NCBI GenBank assembly: GCA_963691655.1
Contig: OY829326.1
Coordinates: forward strand, 91,133,235-91,197,234
Length of the DNA: 64,000 nucleotides
From: Toxonevra muliebris
Lineage: Eukaryota; Arthropoda; Insecta; Diptera; Pallopteridae
Direction of reading: 5' to 3'
Numbering within the stretch: position 1 is the first letter of the stretch; every line of letters begins with the position of its first letter. The notes beneath the pieces are model-generated. The model did no database searches, was not told where the DNA came from, and was given only the letters and a program-made list of their open reading frames with translations. This document shows, piece after piece, positions 24,107 to 35,241 of the stretch. Both the position numbers and the translations under genes were made by a program.

Positions 24107-25933
24107 TTAAACTTAGTGTATTATACTTGTGGCTGGAATGAAATTAAGTGGAAAAATATTAAAATATAATTTTTAAGTTGTTATGAAATAGTGAAGTATG
24201 CATTTGATTTCTAAAAAAATCCAAAGAGTTCACGAAGGAAAAATATGATTGTAATAGATTGAGTAAATTGGGGGTATTCGTTAAGGTTTGTTTACACTGG
24301 AGCTAATAAGACAATCCTCGTATCACATTTACACTAGGCGAATGAGAGACTTATCACGAATGTTCGGAGTAAAATGTTGAAATCAGATATTCAGCCCTAA
24401 TCTAAATATTCCCGAATGAAAAAATTATTTTTTTCTATTTGAAACGAAACGCAATATACTAAAATGTTATTGGGTGGCGCAATAAAGAATAAAACACTGT
24501 TACGATAAAAAAAAAACGCACATGCGCAACTCAGTGCACTCGATGCAAGTGAATCTTCTTTGGTAGGTTTGTGACTCTTCAAAACCCTTTTTGGTTTTTC
24601 TTCATAGCTTGTTTGGTTTTCGAGTAATTAATTTTTTCCTATAGGCTCCGCACTCAATCCTATAGGCTCCGCACTCGTGCATCCACAGTACGTCCAAAGT
24701 ACTAAATTTGCAATTTCTTAAATATTGAATATCTCGAAAACTATGACACATAAAAAAAAAAAAAATAACTTAAGACCTTTTTTTTAGGAAATCACTCAAG
24801 CTTATATTTGTGGTAAGTAATTTTTTTATATCTCCAACGGTTAACTAGTTATTAGTAAAAAAAAATGCTTTTTTTACCAAAGAGGGGATTTTTTGGGGGG
24901 TCGCTCTGCAACCCCAGGACTGATTTTTGTGATTTTTGAATCTATCATACCCCCACTAACAATTACTGAAGAAAAATATCAGTTCAGAATTTTTATGATG
25001 AAAATCTTTATAATGACTGGACTATAATATAAATATTTTATCGATCTTCACACTTTAACATCAACAAATAATTCTGCCACGAATAAATATACATACATAT
25101 TTTGTTTTCGGTAAGTGCTCTCTCATATACATACAAACTCCGCTCGTATTTTAACTTTCCCCTCTTTGCTCTTAGTTGTTTAGCCATGCTGCGCAGTAGT
25201 TTGAGCGAGAAGGGAACAAGACGTTACAGTTATTTACATTTTACACATTTTTGAAATTTGCACATAACGTGAATTAAGATATTTACTCATAAAAAAATAT
25301 GTTCTTACATAATTAAGTATAAAAAGTAGTGTGAAACATCCTGAACAAAATAATAGGTGTGCAGGTCGGTTATCTCAAATCAAAGGAATTATGCAGACGA
25401 ACTTTTCAAACTCTTCAAAACCGCCGAATTCTTCCCCGTTTGAGGAGAGTGAGATACGACATGGCTTTAGTGATATGCTGTGCCTTTATCCTTGGACATT
25501 TCGCTACAAATCCTGTGTTTAACTTCCTTTTCAGTACTCCTGATATATTTTCAATGGAATTGAGATCGGGAGACTGTTTTGGTCATGTCAATATACGAAT
25601 ATGATGGTCTTTAGGCCAGCCATTCTTTAGTAGAAAATGACAAATTAATGACATATGTATGTATGGCAACATGACATTTTTCAATATACAAAAAATTGCC
25701 ACCGCCCAACATTTTTTTTAACCAAAATTAAAAAAAAAAGACGGCAAAATAGACGTAGACCTACAATTACTAATAAAACTTGTAGTATTGTTAAGCATTA
25801 AAACTAATTTTAGAATTCCTTGCATATTCTAATTTCCTAAAAACTCGTGATTGAGAAAAATGACAGCTGGAATCATATTTCAAAAACACACACACTCTCA
25901 TCTACGAGACATTCAAAAATTAACTGTTATGTT
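24107..25933. other. Repeat-bearing intergenic stretch
   Basis: No intact gene is visible. TATAGGCTCCGCACTC occurs twice in tandem at 24641-24679. Near 25055-25115 a block (AACAAATAATTCTGCCA) recurs at 52345-52400. At 25360-25560 a plus-strand frame reads VGYLKSKELCRR, then YDMALVICCAFILGHFA. This vaguely recalls the C-terminal end of Harbinger-type (DDE_Tnp_4) nucleases, but the match is too weak to call. Confidence 0.4.
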
Positions 25934-26210
25934 GACTAGTTACAATGAGAAAACTGCAACGACAAATAAGTATATAGAACGGCATTGACAGTTTTTTTTC
26001 AACATCTCAATTCAGTGAAGATATTTGAAATTAAAACCTTGAAATTCTGGGTTACGATTTCAATTATTAGTAACTTATATTGGAACTATAAAAACTATCA
26101 CTGATGAGGAATCGTGGCGGATTCTGAAACGGCCGTATGATTTGCCTGCTTCTATATACACTGTTGTTATTTGACTACAAATTCATTAAGCCTGTTACAT
26201 ATTATTTAAA
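25934..26210 (+). mobile_element. Hammerhead-bearing interspersed repeat, copy 1
   Basis: This segment aligns along its length with 32544-32846. Both start GAC(T/C)AGT, then share ACAAATAAGTATA, AGAACGG, ATTCAGTGAAGATATTTG and the hammerhead ribozyme. After the ribozyme both end TTAAGCCTGTTACATATTAT. No terminal inverted repeat and no protein frame is seen. Flanking duplications are not clear for this copy. The extents come from comparing the two copies. Confidence 0.7.
26097..26144 (+). ncRNA. Hammerhead self-cleaving ribozyme motif (copy 1)
   Basis: The conserved core CTGATGA (26101-26107) is followed by a 6-pair stem II (GGAATC / GATTCT, closing G-U wobble, loop GTGGCG), then GAAA (26126-26129). 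A very short stem III ACGGCCGT and the cleavage-site base A at 26137 (GUA) follow. Stem I pairs ATCA (26097-26100) with TGAT (26138-26141). All invariant hammerhead positions are present. Stem III is minimal and palindromic, as in ribozymes of Penelope-like elements and other short-stem forms, which may act as dimers. Stem I is short, so cleavage activity is uncertain. Confidence 0.75.
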
Positions 26211-26639
26211 TAAAAAAATCTAGACATAAACTGAAGTTATAACTTTGATCTAATTTTCAGTCTCCTAAGAAATCATAAATGTATTTCTTTAAATTCAAAA
26301 TCCACTACAATATTCTCCACCAGAGAAATCAATACATTTTTTAGAGAATCCCTCACAAATAAAGCAAAAATACCCATTAGGTTAGTGGCCGGTTCCGAAA
26401 GGCGGTGTGACAATTTGTTTTCACTTAATGGTTTTGCCATTGGCTACAAAGAAGTATAATTATTTTTTATAATGCTCATGCACTATATAAGAAGGTTATG
26501 AGAATATAAACCACCAAACCAAGGCGGAAATGGAGTCCGCAACATCTTGGGTGCACTACTCTTTCTTTTTTTTTGGAGCTGCAAAGTATTCAAGAATGTT
26601 TTACGTCCATTATACTATATCCTGTGTTCCTTCTTGCTA

Positions 26640-28245
26640 TTCTAATCTATCATATTTCGATCGCAGATCGTCTCCCAACATCCAGTGGCAAATAGGCTTA
26701 CTCTGATCTGGCAGAAAGCGGGGCAGACACTAAGAAAGTGGTCTGCAGTCTCTTCACATTTTTTCTCAAAATCACAGGAAACACAGAACGCACTACCTTC
26801 CAGGCCAATCATATTCAAAAGTTTGGCCCAAGAGAAGTGACCTGTGTATAGTCCCACCAGCTGCATACAGCTCTTTCTGTTAAGTGATAACAGAAAGTCT
26901 GTTAGACGCTTCAATGACATGGTTTAAATGTGGGTAGAGGATTAAGCAGGATTTAAGCGCAGCCGGGATGTCACTAAATACACAGATACCCCTTTTTCAC
27001 CAACCATTATCAATGACATGGTCTATTGCCTTGATGATTGCAAAAATTTCTGTTTGAAAAACAGAAGTATACAACCCAAGAGAAAAGTGAAGGTGCACTC
27101 CATCATTTTCGAACCCGAACCTTATTCTGTTTTTTTAGCCGTCAGTGAAAATGCGCTTACAATCAACTCCCGGGCCAGGTCTCGGCAAAAACTAAGTTTG
27201 GACCTCTGGAATTTGTATTGTATAATGCTGTTTTAAAATTGAAATTGTTAGCATGGTATCGGATGGAATTGATATAACTGCTAGATCCAAATCAGTATCT
27301 TCGACAATGTCATCAATATCGCAGCAAGTGTCATTCTAATACTCATTGCGTTTAAGCAATGGTTATTTGGCTTTGACAGCCTCTTCTTTACACTGCGTCT
27401 ACACCTGCCAGTGCTGATATGCCAATTCAGAATATGTATTATCTATCAAAAAAACCGAAAAATTGTCTTTGTGACGTAGGTCATGCCAATTCATTTCTAA
27501 CAAAATGCCAGACACTCAATTTCTAATAATTTGCTCACTCTGCTCTACTTCCGCTCTACTTTGCTTTGGTTTTCTCTCACAAATGGGAGAAACGTCAAAT
27601 ATTGTCGGCTTACGTCAAATCATTGGCAGAATTTATTGGCAATGAAAAAAGTGTGAGTGTATTAATGAAAAAATGTTGGTGTGTTGGCATTGGCATGCCA
27701 GCACTAACAGGTGTAGACGCTGGGTTAACAAAAATATCAAAGGGCGGTAAGCTGAGCAATGCATCCAAGGATGGGCCAGGTGTTGTCGGTAAAGCATCCG
27801 TACAACAAATGGTCACAGTCTTTCGAAGTCAGGCAAGAGCTTTCCTAACGCTGTCAACGTTAAGACTGCTCCACCAGACTATGAATGCATATGTAATGAT
27901 GGGTCTAATCATATCTTTATAAAGCCATAAGGCTTTATAAAGTGGTAGACCCCATGTTTTTCCAAAAATAGTCTTACATTGACAAAAAGCTGCCAATGCC
28001 TTGGATACCTTTAGCTCAACGTAAGAACGCCACAGAAGTTTACTATCTAGTATGATACCTAGATATTTCACTTCATGGGATAGCTGTATAGTGATTCTTC
28101 TGAGTACTGGTAAATGAGACCATTAATTTTCCTTCTCCTGGTGAAAAGAATATCACCAGTTTTAAGAGAGTTAGCCGATAGCCCGTTTGAGCAACACCAA
28201 GAGTCAATCATATTCAGAGCAGTTTGGGCTTTCCTACAAACATAC
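26640..28245 (-). pseudogene. Degenerate 5'-truncated Jockey-type LINE
   Basis: Minus-strand frames give, in order, the C-terminal third of a non-LTR reverse transcriptase, then an RNase H-like region, then a C-terminal Cys/His knuckle. The first part has ALNMIDSWCCSNGLSAN, ILFTRRRKI and KYLGIILDSKLLW, then LPTTPGPSLDALLSLPP. The RNase H part (about 27200-26980) includes a stretch ending SVFQTEIFAI. The knuckle (26920-26640) has CVSCDFEKKCEETADHFLSV. Frameshifts and stops break it throughout. Its 5' edge, near 28245, lies about 270 bases before the eIF3f start codon. The 5' two thirds of the element are missing, the usual result of incomplete LINE reverse transcription. A 326-base MITE interrupts it between the reverse transcriptase and RNase H parts. 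Confidence 0.8.
27395..27720. mobile_element. MITE inserted in the LINE remnant
   Basis: Inverted ends GCGTCTACACCTGCCAGTGC (left) and its diverged complement ending GGTGTAGACGC (right) bound 326 bases. Sequence on both sides continues the LINE, so this element came later. I found no clean target duplication. No transposase frame is present. The long plus-strand open frame that crosses its right border into the LINE has no independent support. Confidence 0.65.
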
Positions 28246-28518
28246 CCGACCGATTGACCCGTGACAACATCATGGACATAAGCCTGTGTTTAGATACCCG
28301 ACTCACCAAAGTGGCAGCGCTGTTGCCGAAGTGGGCACATCACTACAATCTTTTACAATTATTACTCATATATTGTTCCGTTACCATTCGTTTCTGCGAA
28401 CACATATCCCTAATTTTTTTGACATTCCGATTTTGTATTATATTCGTTGCGTCGTCGATTTTTCTCTTCTGCTTTTCTTTTGTACATTTGCGACAAATAA
28501 TTTTGGTACGAAAAAACT

Positions 28519-29535
28519 ATGTCCGGGTTAAATTTAACAGTACGCGTGCATCCTGTGGTTTTATTTCAGGTGGTGGATGCTTACGAGCGTCGTAATGCAG
28601 ATTCGCATCGTGTGATTGGAACATTATTGGGTAAATTAGAAAAACAAACATTTATTTGGCGATTAACCACGCCGCAGCTGCGGCTGCCTTTCGTCCATAG
28701 GCTCTGTGGACAAGAATGTCGTTGAGGTGACTAACTGCTTCTGTGTTCCACACAAGGAACATGACGATCAAGTGGAAGCCGAACTTAGTTATGCATTGGA
28801 TTTGTACGATTTAAATCGTAAAGTTAATTCAAATGAAAATGTTGTTGGTAGGTAGCGAACATAACCTCAGTTCTTGTTCTTTTTTTTTTTTGCTTGAGTG
28901 GCTGCGTTGACATTTGTATCTAATTTTGTTTTTTTATTTCCGAACTTTCAGGATGGTGGGCTACGGGTAATGAAGTTACCAACCACAGTTCAGTTATTCA
29001 TGAATACTATGCGCGTGAATGTAACAATCCCGTGCATTTAACAGTCGATACATCGTTGCAAGGTGGGCGCATGGGCCTGCGTGCCTATGTGTGCATTCAA
29101 TTGGGTGTACCTGGAGGCAAAACCGGTTGCATGTTTACACCTATCCCTGTGGAAGTTACATGCTATGAACCTGAAACTTTCGGTTTAAAACTGTTGCAAA
29201 AAACAGTGGGCGTTGCTCCAGCTCATCGTCCAAAGACCGTTTCACCTATGCTCGATTTGGCGCAAATTTCTGAAGCTTCTGCTAAATTGCAGGGGTTGCT
29301 CGAACTAATTCTCAAGTATGTTGAGGATGTAATTGCACATAAGCAGCCACCAGATAATGCAGTCGGTCGTCAATTACTCGATTTGATTCATTCCGTACCA
29401 CACATGAGTCACGAACAATTTACACAAATGTTTAATGCTAACGTACGCGATCTTCTAATGGTTGTTACTCTTTCACAACTTATAAAAACGCAGTTGCAGC
29501 TCAACGAGAAATTGACATTTTTGCCAACAAATTAG
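28519..29535 (+). CDS. eIF3f1: Eukaryotic translation initiation factor 3 subunit F
   Basis: Subunit F of the eIF3 complex helps recruit mRNA and the 43S pre-initiation complex to form the 48S complex in the cytoplasm. Three exons (28519-28630, 28701-28847, 28952-29535) join through GT-AG introns of 70 and 104 bases into 280 residues, the length of Drosophila eIF3f1. The protein starts [17 protein letters not shown] and carries an MPN/Mov34 domain through about residue 140. Family hallmarks include [19 protein letters not shown] across the first junction and NENVVGWWATGN across the second. The C-terminal half ([30 protein letters not shown]) is the eIF3f helical tail. Without splicing the first intron, the frame runs into spurious residues and then a stop at 28723. 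A polyadenylation signal AATAAA is at 29652-29657. A LINE remnant ends about 270 bases upstream. Confidence 0.97.
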
Positions 29536-31249
29536 AATTGAAAGGCATTAGGGCAAGTAACGATTGAAGTTAATGGTATTTGGAGAACAAAAGCAGTGGA
29601 GTGAAAGTAAAAGCTTTTGATAGTAAAGAAATTAGTATGCTAAACATTATAAATAAAACATTTACACACTTTTATTTACTTCGATCAAAACACAATTTTT
29701 TTTTATATTGTTTACAGTAGCCTAGGTGATTTTTTTTTATATAAAGTTTTAAATCACACGGCAAGGCCATAGTTTGATTCAAATTAAATCATATATCTTG
29801 CTAAAATTCTAAATTTTTATTATGAAAGCAAAATTGGCAATTAAATAATAAAAATATAATAAATAATCATAATGCAACAAACGTGATAGGGTATAAATTC
29901 ATAAGAAAAACATTGTTGCCATAACAATAATAAATAACAACAACAATAATATCGCCAATAGCAACTTACAAGTAAATTTCATGTCTTATTCACAACCATT
30001 TAGCATCATACCGACAACAAAAGCAATTGCGAAGATAATGTAACAGTTTACATGCTTCTCCATTATTACATTCCCGGCACACTCCCCTTCTACCCATCCA
30101 CCACCCGCCCGCATAGTCAGCTTAACATTAAACTAATACAGACACAGACGACGAATTGTATGCTTCAGATCATGCTGAACCATTTGGTTGTATTCCCATT
30201 GTACTTTTGTACGGTTACAACAACGACTGGCTGGTTATTTCAGACAATTGCTGCTGTAGCTAGTATATGCATTAAAGGAAAACGGATGGGACTAATTATT
30301 ACTCGTTGGAGGAACTACGAAATCATAGACAAGCAGATCATCGCAAGCAAGCAATAAAGAACAGCTATAACTGTAAAAACTACTCCACCCACTTTGGTCA
30401 AGGTCGTTCGTGCTGCGATTGTTTATGATTGTTTTGTAAAAACAATAGTTTTGTAATTTGTTTTAGCTCTTCTGTTACTGGTAGTCGGCACTTTGAAAAT
30501 TTTAATTCAACTCATTTTAGTATTAATTTATGTTGCATACATAGTATAAAGAATTGAGTATTTTCTTTAACGTGCTGTTTTAAAATTTTCCTCTTGCCTC
30601 TTTTTCAATGATTTTCCCTATTCAGAATAAGATTGATTATATACTGCCATTAGTTGTAGTGCCCTTTCCTTGGCATAAAAACTTTATTCTTGGTTTAAGA
30701 TAAATTATATATTTTTACAGCTGCCGACTCGAAAAAAACTTGAGCAAACGTAAGAATGTAAGGAAGAGGTAAAGTTTTGGAATTGGCAAAATCAGTTAAG
30801 TGGTCGTGGTACCTCCTATATAAGTGAAATTTGCAAAGAGTGATGTGGAAGAACATTTTAATGCCAATTACCAAATTTGGTATACTTCTGAGAGAACCTT
30901 AATTTATTGATTTTTTTTTATTGATTCAAACAACACCACATAGCTCAATAGCACAACAAGACATAGCTCAATTTTTAGGTCTAGCCAAACTGAATACTCA
31001 GATTTTGAATTGACTCTCAAAATCTGTACTTGGGGACGAAAAGCCAATTTTTGATAGGTTAAAGCATATACTTGCCCGTAACTTTATTTTTTTTTTTTGT
31101 ATCCGATTAGTAAGTTTTTATATGTTATTCAAAAGAGGACATTTAGTTGCTCACAACGATATATAAATTGATAATATTGTTTCTAAATATCCATCCCCAT
31201 TAGTACAGTGGTAAGTGTTTTTATCCATTAGCAATTTTCGTATGTTGTC
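29536..31249. other. eIF3f 3' flank and intergenic stretch
   Basis: The eIF3f 3' UTR probably ends soon after the AATAAA at 29652. Around 29910-29950 the sequence is rich in AACAACAATAAT triplets, and 30050-30430 is less AT-rich. The open frame at 30052-30357 matches no family and has no supporting splice sites. I see no gene I can support. Confidence 0.4.
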
Positions 31250-31715
31250 AGGCTGCTTTAAGTGTGCGGTGTAGGTGTTCGGCTATGCCATTAGATTGAG
31301 GATTAAACGATGTTGTTTGATGCAACTTTCGCAAGATTACCAAATAAATGTGAAGTGAATCGCCTACCTATATCAGTATGAGTGGCATTTGATAACTGAA
31401 AAATACGCATCAACTATATATTTACCGTTTAATCTTCCACCTTACGAGCACGAAGAATTATGAGTAACGTGTGTTTTATTGCAACATTTTTCTTTGGCAC
31501 TGTTAATTCTCCATCTTAACTGAGGAACATGATCTTGAACATCCGACTCGAATTACTCGATACTATATTCCTATTAAGTTACCTATTTGTAAGATCAATT
31601 ATTCAGACAATGAGCCGTTCCGCCGCGCCTGCCGGGATTTTAACAATCTATAAAGTTATTGATGTTAATGATTCGGTAGATTCTATAAAACAAAATGTCT
31701 TAACTTTCTTAGATA

Positions 31716-32414
31716 CAGTAGAATCCCGATAATTCGTAATCGCAAGGGACCAGCAATTTTTTACGAATTACAGAGGTTTTCGATTTAACGAGATTTCGAT
31801 TTAACCCTTTCTTTAACATTTAATTTTTAAAAAATATGTCCAGGACTCTTAATCCTTACAGTTATCCTTAAGTTTTCCAATGAGGCATAATGTCTGCTAT
31901 AACTTTTGCAACCAGGAATTATAGCAAAGGCAACTTATGGCGATGACGCTGCATGTATGCAATCCGTTCATTGACAGCCAGCATCATAACTCCCACTTTA
32001 CTTGAGTTTTCTAGCATTATTGGGACATACATTCCCAGGGTTAATGAAATTAAGAAAAAAAAAAAACAAAAGCAATTATTCAATTAAAAACTATGTTTTA
32101 AAAAGCCTGTAATTTTTTGATGTTAAAAGCTCTTCTCGCGTATCTTGTCGAAAAACACAAAAATTCCATAAAAAAGTAAGTTTCGAAGTTCCATAGAATT
32201 TTGCTTTGCATGATGGATTATGAAAAGTTGTCAACAACCGATTTTGATTTATAAGAGGTTAAACAGACTTTATATTTATTAAAAAAATATACGAATTAGC
32301 GAGGGGACCAAAATGTATGGAATTTTTGCGAATTAAAGCGACTTTTTCAAGGGACCAACAGCGAATTATTGAGATTTTCGAATCAACGGGCTACGAATTA
32401 TAGCGATTCTACTA
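31716..32414. mobile_element. Pogo-type non-autonomous element, copy A
   Basis: The left end is CAGTAGAATCCCGATAATTC and the right end is AATTATAGCGATTCTACTA. TA flanks both sides (31714-31715, 32415-32416). The 699 bases are homologous, in opposite orientation, to 35639-36494. Shared internal blocks include a GGATTAAGRGTCCTGG-type block, the GCATAATGTCTGCTATAAC block and the GACGCTGCATGTAT block. No intact frame is found. Confidence 0.8.
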
Positions 32415-32543
32415 TATATAGATGTCGTTATCATCTGATGATATATAATTTGTAGCTGAATTTCAGAAGGGCGTTAGGTAATGCGCTACCCCAATCCCCT
32501 TTAAAAAAAAAAAACGAGTTTCTCAATTGCTAAATGCTCGGCA

Positions 32544-32846
32544 GACCAGTAGTAATGAGAAAAACACAACAACAAATAAGTATACAGAACGGTAGTGGTA
32601 GTTTTCTTTCAATATCTCTATTCAGTGAAGATATTTGGAATCAAATCTGGAATTCTTGGTTATGATTTCAAATATTAGTAGCTTATATAAGATATTGAAA
32701 GATTAAGAACTATCACTAAGATCACTGATGAGGAATCGTTGCGGATTCCGAAACGGCTGTCTGATTTGCCTGTCTCTGTATACACTGTTGTTGTGATGAC
32801 TACACACATATACGTTCTTTAAGCCTGTTACATATTATTTAATGTA
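32544..32846 (+). mobile_element. Hammerhead-bearing interspersed repeat, copy 2, with 8-base duplication
   Basis: This 303-base insert lies within the Gypsy integrase remnant and is flanked by the exact direct repeat GCTCGGCA (32536-32543 and 32847-32854). It aligns along its length with 25934-26210. It has no visible terminal inverted repeats and encodes no protein. A complete hammerhead core lies in its 3' half. A target duplication without inverted ends suggests retroposition rather than cut-and-paste transposition. An 8-base duplication alone would also suit a hAT element, so the class is open. Confidence 0.75.
32719..32768 (+). ncRNA. Hammerhead self-cleaving ribozyme motif (copy 2, best conserved)
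   Basis: CTGATGA (32725-32731) is followed by a perfect 6-pair stem II (GGAATC / GATTCC, loop GTTGCG), GAAA (32750-32753) and a minimal stem III with A-U and C-G pairs around GGCT. The cleavage base is C at 32761, giving the favoured GUC. Stem I pairs AGATCA (32719-32724) with TGATTT (32762-32767), including one G-U. Every invariant hammerhead residue is present. Predicted cleavage falls between 32761 and 32762. Confidence 0.82.
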
Positions 32847-33689
32847 GCTCGGCAAACTTCTTCGGCTGTGATTCTGCTAAATGGCATTACTTCCATCCAG
32901 CGTGCTAAACGATCAAATTGTCAAAAGGTTGATTAAACTCTTCCGTTCACTGGATCTACGTCTTAACATTCTTGATTGTATCATTGATTAATTCGTTTAG
33001 TTTTTCTTTAAATTCTGCATTCTACATTTTCAATAAAAATTAGATATTGCTAAAAATCGACAAAGCTCAGCTAAATCTTCTGGTTTATTGTATGAAATTA
33101 TTGCTTTAACTTTCGACTGCATTGAAGATATGCCTTTACAAGTTACTTTTGGAACCCGAAAATTCTAAATCTGTTACACAATTGATATGATTCCATAATC
33201 CTAAAAACGTTGAAGTAATATTTTGATGTGTTCCTGATTGCATCTACATCTGCTAAAGATGCAATTAACATATTTATTTATTTATTCGTTAATGTAAAAC
33301 GAATCTGATCATATGCATGTACCAAATCGAGTTTTGAAAAAATTTCCTTACCATGTAAATTATTGTTAAAATTAGTGATAAATGGGATTGAATATTTATC
33401 GGGCAAGGTTTTTTATTTAAGAATCTGTGATACCCGAAAGGATTTTTCTTGAGCACGATATGCAGATTATTGGACTTCCTTGGTTTAGCAAAATAATTTT
33501 AAATAAGAAAAAAATATTTTTGGAATTATTTTTTTTTATTTTAAACTTATTTTTATATATTGTTTATAGATGCCTTGTCTTTCAAAACTGGTGAAAAACT
33601 ACTTACGAGGGGTCAACGTATGACCACCGATATGTGACTTTTATCTAACTGGTAACTACTTACAATAACAATACAATTTTCTTTTTAAT

Positions 33690-34190
33690 ACTTTAGCATT
33701 ATCACATTTTTTTAGGTCTTGTGACAATTCATTAAAATATTGTAATCCCTTATAGTTAATCTTGTTTTTATCTGATTCTGTCCGAAGAACTGGTAACATG
33801 AAATTATTTTTATTTCTTGTGTCAATTGTATGAGTCTCTTACATAAACCATCTTCCCCCTTAAATATCCAGGTAGTCTTCCGTTTATAAATTTCATTGTA
33901 CTATAAAAAATGATTTGTTTAATGCTAAGCCAATTATGAGAGTATCATATCGTTTCTTAAGAATAAATCGCATGTCTATTTCGAAGCTTTTTAATTTTGC
34001 TGTATACCTAGATATTTAATGAGTTCGATTAGTTTATTATTAATTTTTACCTCATAAGTTTCTGTTCTTTATCTCTCACTCCCATTTTAAACAGTTTTTG
34101 TAGAAGAATTTCTCTATCTACAGTGTCGAAGGCGCTCTTTAAGTCAAGGAATACTGTTTTATGACTCAGTAAATACATCCAACATTTACC
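33690..34190 (-). pseudogene. Non-LTR retrotransposon reverse transcriptase fragment
   Basis: On the minus strand 34160-34070 reads TVFLDLKSAFDTVDREILL, the palm motif of LINE reverse transcriptases (catalytic Asp in FLDLKSAFD), followed by QKLFKMGVR. Further down, at about 33880-33700 and broken by stops and a frameshift, are FINGRLPGYLRGK and a KINYKGLQYFNELSQDL-like block typical of the C-terminus. The middle is deleted or too decayed to read. Confidence 0.65.
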
Positions 34191-34595
34191 CAGTTCCACT
34201 CTCACGAAATGCATGTATTTTTCGAACTTCGAAAAGATTTCAATAAAAATTATAGGTAGCATATTTCCCTGATTTATAAATAGGTTAAAAAAATGTTGCA
34301 ATTTACTTTAATATTATGTTACAAAAGTCACAACCCAACGATTTGTTCAATGAAATTGATATATTTTATGTTACTCTGTATGTGTAGGTATATTAAGGTG
34401 CCGCATGAAAACAAAATTTATACTAAAAATTAAGCTTGGTTTTTTTTTCTATGAAGATCCCCAAAATGTTTCGGCTCTAGCGATTAGCTGTTGTGAGCTG
34501 GATCATTTTGAAAAAAAAAAACCTTTAAAAATATTGTTTTTTTGTAGGGAAAAATTTTCATTACGTTCCTTTTGGCCAAATGAAAAGTAACCAAT
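34191..34595. other. Spacer between LINE fragment and MITE cluster
   Basis: AT-rich sequence without a gene. A block near 34464-34495 (CCAAAATGTTTCGGCTCTAG) resembles, in reverse, 38610-38645, so a diverged repeat may be present. Confidence 0.3.
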
Positions 34596-34863
34596 GGTTG
34601 CGTTCAGAAGATACACAAAATTTTAAACTGTTGTTTCCAAATTGCCAACAGTTGCTTTTAAACTGTTGTCTTCTGAATGGTATGATGCATCGTATGCCCA
34701 AAATTTGGGAAACAACATGTTGGCATGAAATAGTGGAAAAATAATATGATCGCAAAAATGGCGTCTAAATGACAACAGTTGTGCTGAGCAAAAACACACA
34801 ACTACGCGTTCATAAGACATGCTCTCCTCTGTTGGGCAACAGTTGCGTCTTCTGAACGTAACC
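34596..34863. mobile_element. MITE with GGTTGCGTTCAGAAGA ends
   Basis: The left end GGTTGCGTTCAGAAGA pairs with the right end TCTTCTGAACGTAACC, with one mismatch in 16. CAACAGTTG-type motifs recur inside both arms. AAT flanks both sides, a possible short duplication. At 268 bases it is non-coding. Confidence 0.7.
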
Positions 34864-35241
34864 AATAATAATAGGAATTCAAAAATTATAAGGAAATGTA
34901 TTAAAAACATTTGGAAATTTTAGTGATGGCATTTCATACGATTTCTATAAATATTCAGAAGTTTCTGCCATTTTATTTATATAGGTAATGTTTAGTTGCC
35001 GTCCGATTTTAAGGGAAATCATACCCTGAGCTATTACGTAGATTTTGTCAAATATTTTGATTTGCTATTTCTGAATTTCTATTACATTTAATAACAATTT
35101 GACAAGCTAATAATATTTCTAGACCAATATAAACTATTTTATATTTTAATTTGTACATGTTTCATGACTTCGAAAAAGTTGTATATCATTAGAAAAATAT
35201 TCCCCAACGAAAAGGAATTCGAATCACTGAAGGCCGAAATA

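Larger units (their letters stand above)
31250..33480 (-). pseudogene. Degenerate Gypsy-type LTR retrotransposon pol
   Basis: Broken minus-strand frames give a Gypsy order. Reverse transcriptase lies at about 33480-33280 (LKKNPFGYHRFLN, then PDKYSIPFITNF, then LHGKEIFSKLDLVHAYDQ). Integrase core start is at about 32920-32856 (DRLARWMEVMPFSRITAEE). The later integrase part is at about 31394-31270 (THTDIGRRFTSHLFGNLAK, then NPQSNGIAEH). TDIGRR and SNGIAEH hold the second Asp and the Glu of the DDE core. Most of RNase H and the gag region are gone. Two later insertions split it: the hammerhead-bearing repeat (32544-32846) and a pogo-type element (31716-32414). LTRs were not found. Confidence 0.75.

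Noticed and set aside
25360..25604. Harbinger nuclease C-terminal remnant
   Set aside because: Only a loose pattern (LKSK..., CCAFILGHFA) without catalytic residues or terminal repeats.
27566..27922. 118-codon plus-strand frame between the LINE halves
   Set aside because: It spans the border of a MITE and the antisense of the LINE reverse transcriptase, so it is a chance frame.
30052..30357. 101-codon frame downstream of eIF3f
   Set aside because: No family resemblance, no splice context, and repetitive AACAAC-rich surroundings. More likely non-coding.
32430..32450. Additional hammerhead core at CTGATGATATATAA
   Set aside because: CTGATGA is present, but there is no stem II and no GAAA within range.
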